Positions 59,151 to 64,000 of a stretch of 64,000 nucleotides of DNA are shown here, piece after piece; within the stretch, counting starts at the first letter, position 1, and every line of letters begins with the position of its first letter. Origin of the DNA: Orychophragmus violaceus (Eukaryota; Streptophyta; Magnoliopsida; Brassicales; Brassicaceae); assembly GCA_030180135.1 (NCBI GenBank), contig CM058240.1, forward strand, positions 1,059,001 to 1,123,000. Direction: 5' to 3'. Under the pieces are notes generated by a model, which saw nothing but the letters and a program-made list of their open reading frames with translations, had not been told where the DNA came from and made no database searches. The translations under genes were made by a program, and so were the position numbers.

Positions 59151-59830
59151 CGACAGTTGTATGCCATGCGTCGAGCACCGAGTTTGTTCGGCATGCAAAC
59201 CGTCATCAACAAAGAAACTCTAGCATTGATGTTTAACAGTTACATCTCATTCTTTCTGCCGATCAAGACTCCACCAAATACATGTCAAAACCACTGCATC
59301 AAATTTAGCTCATTTGCAATCTACACAGTTATGGACGGTATGAAGTGCTTTGTATTTGCTAAACCTAAATCGGATTCAATAACAGATGATGAAAAGAACT
59401 GTCGGATCTGTTCAACTCGATTAGACATCGGACCAACCAATCCAAAACGCCCGGCAAATTTCGTGAAGAGAGAAAGATATCGTCGACATATGTGATGAAG
59501 AAGAACTGTGGGGGAGATCGGAAACGGACATATGGTCCAGATCTACAGAAAATTGAGTCCAACAAACAAAACCGAAAGACAGTCGACGAACCCCCATAGT
59601 ATTGTACATAGGAAAATCAGAGATGGATCGCCAAAGCTTATTAAGCGACTAAAGCCGAGCCAAAAGGCAGCCAGAGACCACAACAAATACCTAACAAAAG
59701 TAACCGATCGTCGGCGTGGCAAAACCAACAATTGACGGCCATAAGCATAAGAGGCTGCCAAAAAGTTTAGGAAAAAATTACCAACCACTTACATAATAAA
59801 CGTGGACATCATGGATTATATTTTTTTATA
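59150..59830 (-). mobile_element. Possible Sadhu-like retroposon upstream of gene C
   Basis: A GC-richer block with T-rich sequence at its right side and short open frames on both strands (up to 112 codons), none resembling a known protein. Composition resembles the retroposon-like blocks upstream of A and B. Borders and class are uncertain. Confidence 0.3.
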
Positions 59831-60413
59831 CGAAAGTATAATTTTATTAACCAAATAAAATACATTTGAAATATAAAACCGACAAAAAAATAACAATTTT
59901 CAAAAATTAAATTAAAAAGCTAAGTTAACGGATTAACAAAATATTTCTTAAAACGTAAATCGATGGAAAATAAAAGTTTTTAGAAAAAAAATTATAAAAG
60001 GAACTAAAACCTACACTAAACGATAATATTAGAAATACAATTTGTTACAACAAAAAGAAAATCAAATAATTTTGAGTTTTCATAAATTGGAATAAAAAAT
60101 GAACATATAAAAATTTTAATATAACAAAATGCCTTTTTGTCATCAAAAATAAAAATAAAATTAGGAGAACCTTACAACTCATATGGGCCATTATATTTAA
60201 ATATGGGGTTTCCCGGGCCGAAACTCAATTTACAAGACGAATGATCTGATTTTTTTTTTTCCCGAGACGAATGATCTGATATGGTCTGATTTATTCAAGT
60301 TTAAGGAAATACAGCTGTTGACAAAAAAAAAGTAATACAGCTGCTATATAACATGACTAAGTAATACGTAACATCGACAAAAAAGGAATCCCTAACGAGT
60401 AAAAATCCGTTTT

Positions 60414-60640
60414 AACTTTGCCACGTAATGTAAGACAAATAATCAAACAACTAGCAATTAAATATGTGAAAACAAAAAGAATAAATAAGCTCTAAACTTT
60501 AGGGTTCTTCACGCTGAAGTAAAGCAAGTCTTCAAATCCAATCAAATACTTTCAGACAAGAACACAAACACACAAGCTATGATCTTGTCTATAAAGGTAC
60601 AACATAGTACGATACTTTATCTTTGTTTTACAATTCTTAT
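60414..60640. pseudogene. Relic 3' flank of a lost MAF gene
   Basis: TTTGCCACGTAATGTAAGAC, TAGCAATTAAAT, TTTAGGGTTCTTCACGCTGA and GCTATGATCTTGTCT follow the order of the 3'-flank blocks of A, B and C. No MAF last exon follows within 350 bp as it should; a CACTA-like end begins at 60692 and a Helitron beyond. It is either the stub of a deleted fourth paralogue or one whose body lies past the window. Confidence 0.55.
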
Positions 60641-60691
60641 ACAGTAAAGGCAAATAGCTTCGTTTTTCCCCTAAATTTCCGCATTAGAGCT

Positions 60692-61200
60692 CACTACAAG
60701 AGAAACTCTGTTTCCTGACGGCATTTCTGACCAATATTGATACGTCAGGAATTATTGACGGATTTTCGACCGTTTTTTGATGAGCTATCGTTACCGTCAG
60801 TAATCGGTCAGGAAAAATTGACAGTAACAATCTCTCAGTAATTGGTCAATAATTTCTGACTGAATTATGACCGGTTATAACCGTCAAAACATTTTTGACC
60901 AATTCCTCATGATTCAACATCCGTCACAAAAAGTATTGACCAAGTATTTACCACTATCATCCGTAAAAAAACAGTTTTGACCGATTCCAACGGATATATA
61001 TATATATTCGTTGATATGATATATTTGAAAAAGCCTATGATATAGGCGAATCGGTCAGTATTCGGTCAGTAATATGCCGTCAATATTCGGTCAGTAATAT
61101 TCCGTCAATATTCGGTCAGGAAAATACCGTCAAGATCCGGTAAGTATTCGGTCAGAAACTCTGAAATCAACTATAAATTTAAGTCATTCTTCATTTAGTA
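60692..61200 (+). mobile_element. CACTA-like transposon terminus with subterminal repeats
   Basis: It starts CACTACAAGAGAAACTCTG, the signature of CACTA (En/Spm) ends. It continues with dense CGGTCAG/CTGACCG words in both orientations (TTCGGTCAGTAATA repeated at 61055-61160), as in CACTA subterminal regions. The matching right terminus is not found, so the element is truncated or rearranged. Confidence 0.6.
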
Positions 61201-61275
61201 CATTTACTCCTCATTCACATTTGATAAGAAATTTTGAAAAACAAAAAAAATGTCAACTTTAGATTCTTATAATTA

Positions 61276-62222
61276 CTAGGAGAGAACCCGCGCAAATGCG
61301 CAGATTTTACTTGAATTTATTGATATTTAATATATTTTAATATTTGTTTTGAGTATCAATATTTTTAAATATTTTTAATTTACAAATTTGTATTTTTTTC
61401 TTTTTATATCTTATAATGATTTTAGAAGAGAATATACGCTAACATACGATTATTAATTTAATTTATTTTATAAATAAATATTTTTAATTATCTATTTTAA
61501 TGAGCTTTTTAAAAACTTTTATTTACTTCTTAAAAACTATTTAATATACATACTTGTTATTTACACATTTTTATTTTTTCTATATTCTTATATTCTATAT
61601 AATTTCTTGTTTTATTATCATTTTATTTCATTTTGAAATTTTTTATTTCTATTCTTAATAATAATTATTTCTATATTTTAATATTTTTATCATTTTAGAT
61701 TTTTTAATTTTTTTATATATATTTCATTGATTTTATTTTATTTTTTATGTTCTTATATTTTGTATACTTTTTATGATCATTGTATCTTATTGTTATAATA
61801 TATTTTTTTTCTATTCGTAATAATTATTATTCTTATCATTCATATTTTTTTTTTGTTTTTTGGTTCTTTGTTTATAGTTTTCAATTACTGTAAACTTTTT
61901 AATAATGTTATCTTTACTTTTAGTCTTATAAAATTAATTTTATTGAAATTTATTTATTTTTGTTTATATAATGCATAAAATATGGAAGATGTATTTAAAG
62001 TTTATAGTATTTATATATTATAAAATTCTAAATTAAATTCAAACTTAGAATTTATGTTTACATAATTTTAACTAATTATATTTAAATTAAATAATCATGC
62101 ATTAAATATATATTTATTTAACTTTAAATGATGATGTAGAAATTTTTGCCTTAAATTGGCCAATCAAAGGGGGGCTGATGTGGCTGCTTGAGAGAGTCCC
62201 CCTTCTCCTATTATATATAGGA
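61276..62222 (-). mobile_element. Small non-autonomous Helitron
   Basis: Read on the - strand it begins TCCTATATATAATAGGAG and ends with a hairpin CTGCGCATTTGCGCGG, then GTTCTCTCCTAG. The 5'-TC...CTAG-3' termini, 3' hairpin and insertion between A and T fit Helitrons. The 947-bp interior is very AT-rich and codes for nothing. Confidence 0.68.
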
Positions 62223-64000
62223 TTTTCGTTCGTAGATGGATAAACCGCACAAAAAAGATGACGGATCCGGAGCAGTTACAAATGAGTTCATCGTAGGTGA
62301 GTGACAGATCCAATACTTTTTTCTAACTAAGTCAAAAAAATAGAGATTAAATTTTGATACTGTTTGTTTTTTAATTTGTGAAAATTAGTAACCCATTTAA
62401 AGCAATATCAAGTTTAGTTTGATTGTTAGAATATATGTCCATGCCACCTTTTCTTTATTCGTAAGGTACAATAGTGATTGGTATTTTTTTAGCTAGTTAT
62501 AAACTTATTTGTTGACGGTCGTACGAATTTGATAATGAATTTTCCATCTGTTTCTATATCTTGTTGAGTAGTTGTAACTTTTATAAAGTAATTATTTTAC
62601 AATAGAATTACAAATGTTGATTTTTTTATAAAAAAAATTATTGTTTTGGTAAAAAAAATTCAAACTTTTCCGATATTGATAAATATGGTTTTGCAATCAT
62701 GTACAGAATAAGACAAAATATGGACTAATAACAAACTTTTTTACCGATCTTATTCTTATTTTTTGGCATTGGAAATAAAATATAATAAACTTGTTGTTAT
62801 GAAATGGTGTCGAGTATGTATCAGCATGAGTAACGCCCCATTATATGATGATAATTATTAAAAAGAATGAACAAAACTATTGAATTTAGTTAGCTTTGGT
62901 GGTATTTGCCCCCTCTCCATAATTATTATCTACTTAATTTTCTGTAAATAAACAGTACGGGTATATTAAAAATAAATTGTAGTTTTTTTTTTCCAAATCA
63001 TCAAAGTAAGAAAAAAATAGTATAATGTATTAGATATATAAACAACAACAATAAAAAATTCTATGCAACAATTTATATATAATTGTTTAAATTTTAGAGT
63101 TAAATATTTATAACTATTTTTAAGTTTGATTTTATCTATAAATCACTAGCAATTTCTCTAGAAATTGCATATCTAAGCTTCTGACACGTGTACAAATCCT
63201 ATATGTCATTCTCTCATTTTTTGGCATTTTTAATGAACAAATTTTATTTCTCTACTTTAATTTCAACGAAGCTTAAAGCTGTGTTTTACATTTTTCTTGA
63301 ATTTTTTTTTTCGGTAAACCATAATCTCAATATCTCCCCCACAACCTCCACTCCATCCTCAATCCCCTCTTTTAGCATCTATGAAATCGTTTACCCATAA
63401 ACCTAATCTCTCACCCCTCTTTCAATTATAAGCTATTTGACCTTTGAGAACCTGCGATACAAGATCTCTTCGAAATCGAAACTCTACAGCTTTCGTCTTC
63501 AAAATTCCGACTCACACCTTTGCTGAATTCATGTTATAGCCTTCGCCGACGCCGTCAATTTCTGCATCGCCATGAACTGTAGTTTCTTTAATTTGAGTTC
63601 GACTCTTCTCTTAGTCAAAGTTCTGACTTGTGAGTTCTATCTGACTGTTATCTCATAGTTCTGATTTGGCTCACCAGTTGTTCGGACCAATGTTAGATAC
63701 ATTATCAACATTGCGTAATTTTTTTGGTTTAATTAGTTTCGCCGGAGAAGTCAATGGTGATGGAAGTTACGGAGATAATGCGCTGGTGATTTAGCTCCGG
63801 CAATACAACTCGAGGCTCACGAGGAGTCATGACTTGTCGGCGAAGCAATTAGATCCAGTCGAGTTCAGTACGTTTCTGTTGATCTCCGGAATAAAGCGCA
63901 AGTTATCAAAGGTAGGATACTGATTGTTTAGGGAGTTAGAGAGCTATGTATCTTCTTCTTTTGGTATCTGATGATGAAGTGGAACAGCTTTTGAGGGAGC
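62223..64000. other. Intergenic; no gene recognised at the right edge
   Basis: 62.2-63.2 kb is AT-rich without exons. From about 63.43 kb the base composition becomes more balanced, with CT-rich stretches and several ATG and GT/AG signals, but no frame resembles a known protein. It could be the leader of a gene continuing past the window. Confidence 0.35.

Noticed and set aside
59157..59495. 112-codon open frame as a gene
   Set aside because: It lies in a retroposon-like block with competing frames on the other strand and no recognisable domain.
63188..63400. 70-codon open frame near the right edge
   Set aside because: Phe/Ser/Ile-rich translation of AT-rich DNA with no support as an exon.

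Overview
This is nuclear DNA of a flowering plant, almost certainly a Brassicaceae species. It is AT-rich, its genes are split by short introns, it is full of small transposons, and it carries a tandem cluster of FLC/MAF-type MADS-box genes beside a trehalose-6-phosphate phosphatase gene. The protein sequences resemble the Arabidopsis thaliana MAF5 (MADS AFFECTING FLOWERING) type and TPPJ, so the locus probably corresponds to the MAF cluster on the lower arm of Arabidopsis chromosome 5. The species cannot be named from the sequence.

Layout. Positions 1-4.6 kb are gene-free and repeat-rich. An 11-exon TPP gene (4853-7815, + strand) follows. Five complete seven-exon MAF-like genes lie on the - strand: A (11408-14819), B (18311-23432), A' (35548-38959), B' (42524-47645) and C (53214-57615). 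Each reads through from ATG to stop once spliced (198-199 residues: MADS domain, K-box, short C-terminal tail).

The central feature is a ~24-kb tandem segmental duplication. The unit runs from intron 3 of TPP (~5.75 kb) to intron 6 of MAF gene C (~29.36 kb) and is repeated at ~29.36-53.57 kb. The junction near 29,357-29,365 joins a lone last exon of gene C to a TPP copy that lacks exons 1-3. Genes A and B are therefore present twice, while TPP and C each have one complete copy and one fragment. Transposons found in only one copy (a TRIM with identical LTRs on the left, two MITE-like elements on the right) show that the copies have evolved independently since the duplication.

The paralogues share non-coding blocks: a G-box plus RY (CATGCA) module in intron 1, a promoter motif about 220 bp upstream of the ATG (pushed to ~1 kb in A by a retroposon), and a block downstream of the stop codon where a COOLAIR/MAS-like antisense promoter would lie. 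An orphan copy of the last block at ~60.4 kb may mark a lost fourth MAF gene. Intron 6 of gene B holds a ~225-bp tandem array that repeats the exon 7 splice acceptor, so it contains decoy acceptors each leading to a short alternative C-terminus.

The rest is mobile DNA: a 5'-truncated LINE with a 19-bp target-site duplication, a LINE fragment in a TPP intron, hAT-, CACTA- and PIF-like MITEs, SINE-like elements, Sadhu-like retroposons and a small Helitron. No rRNA, tRNA or CRISPR was seen. All comparisons were made by eye.
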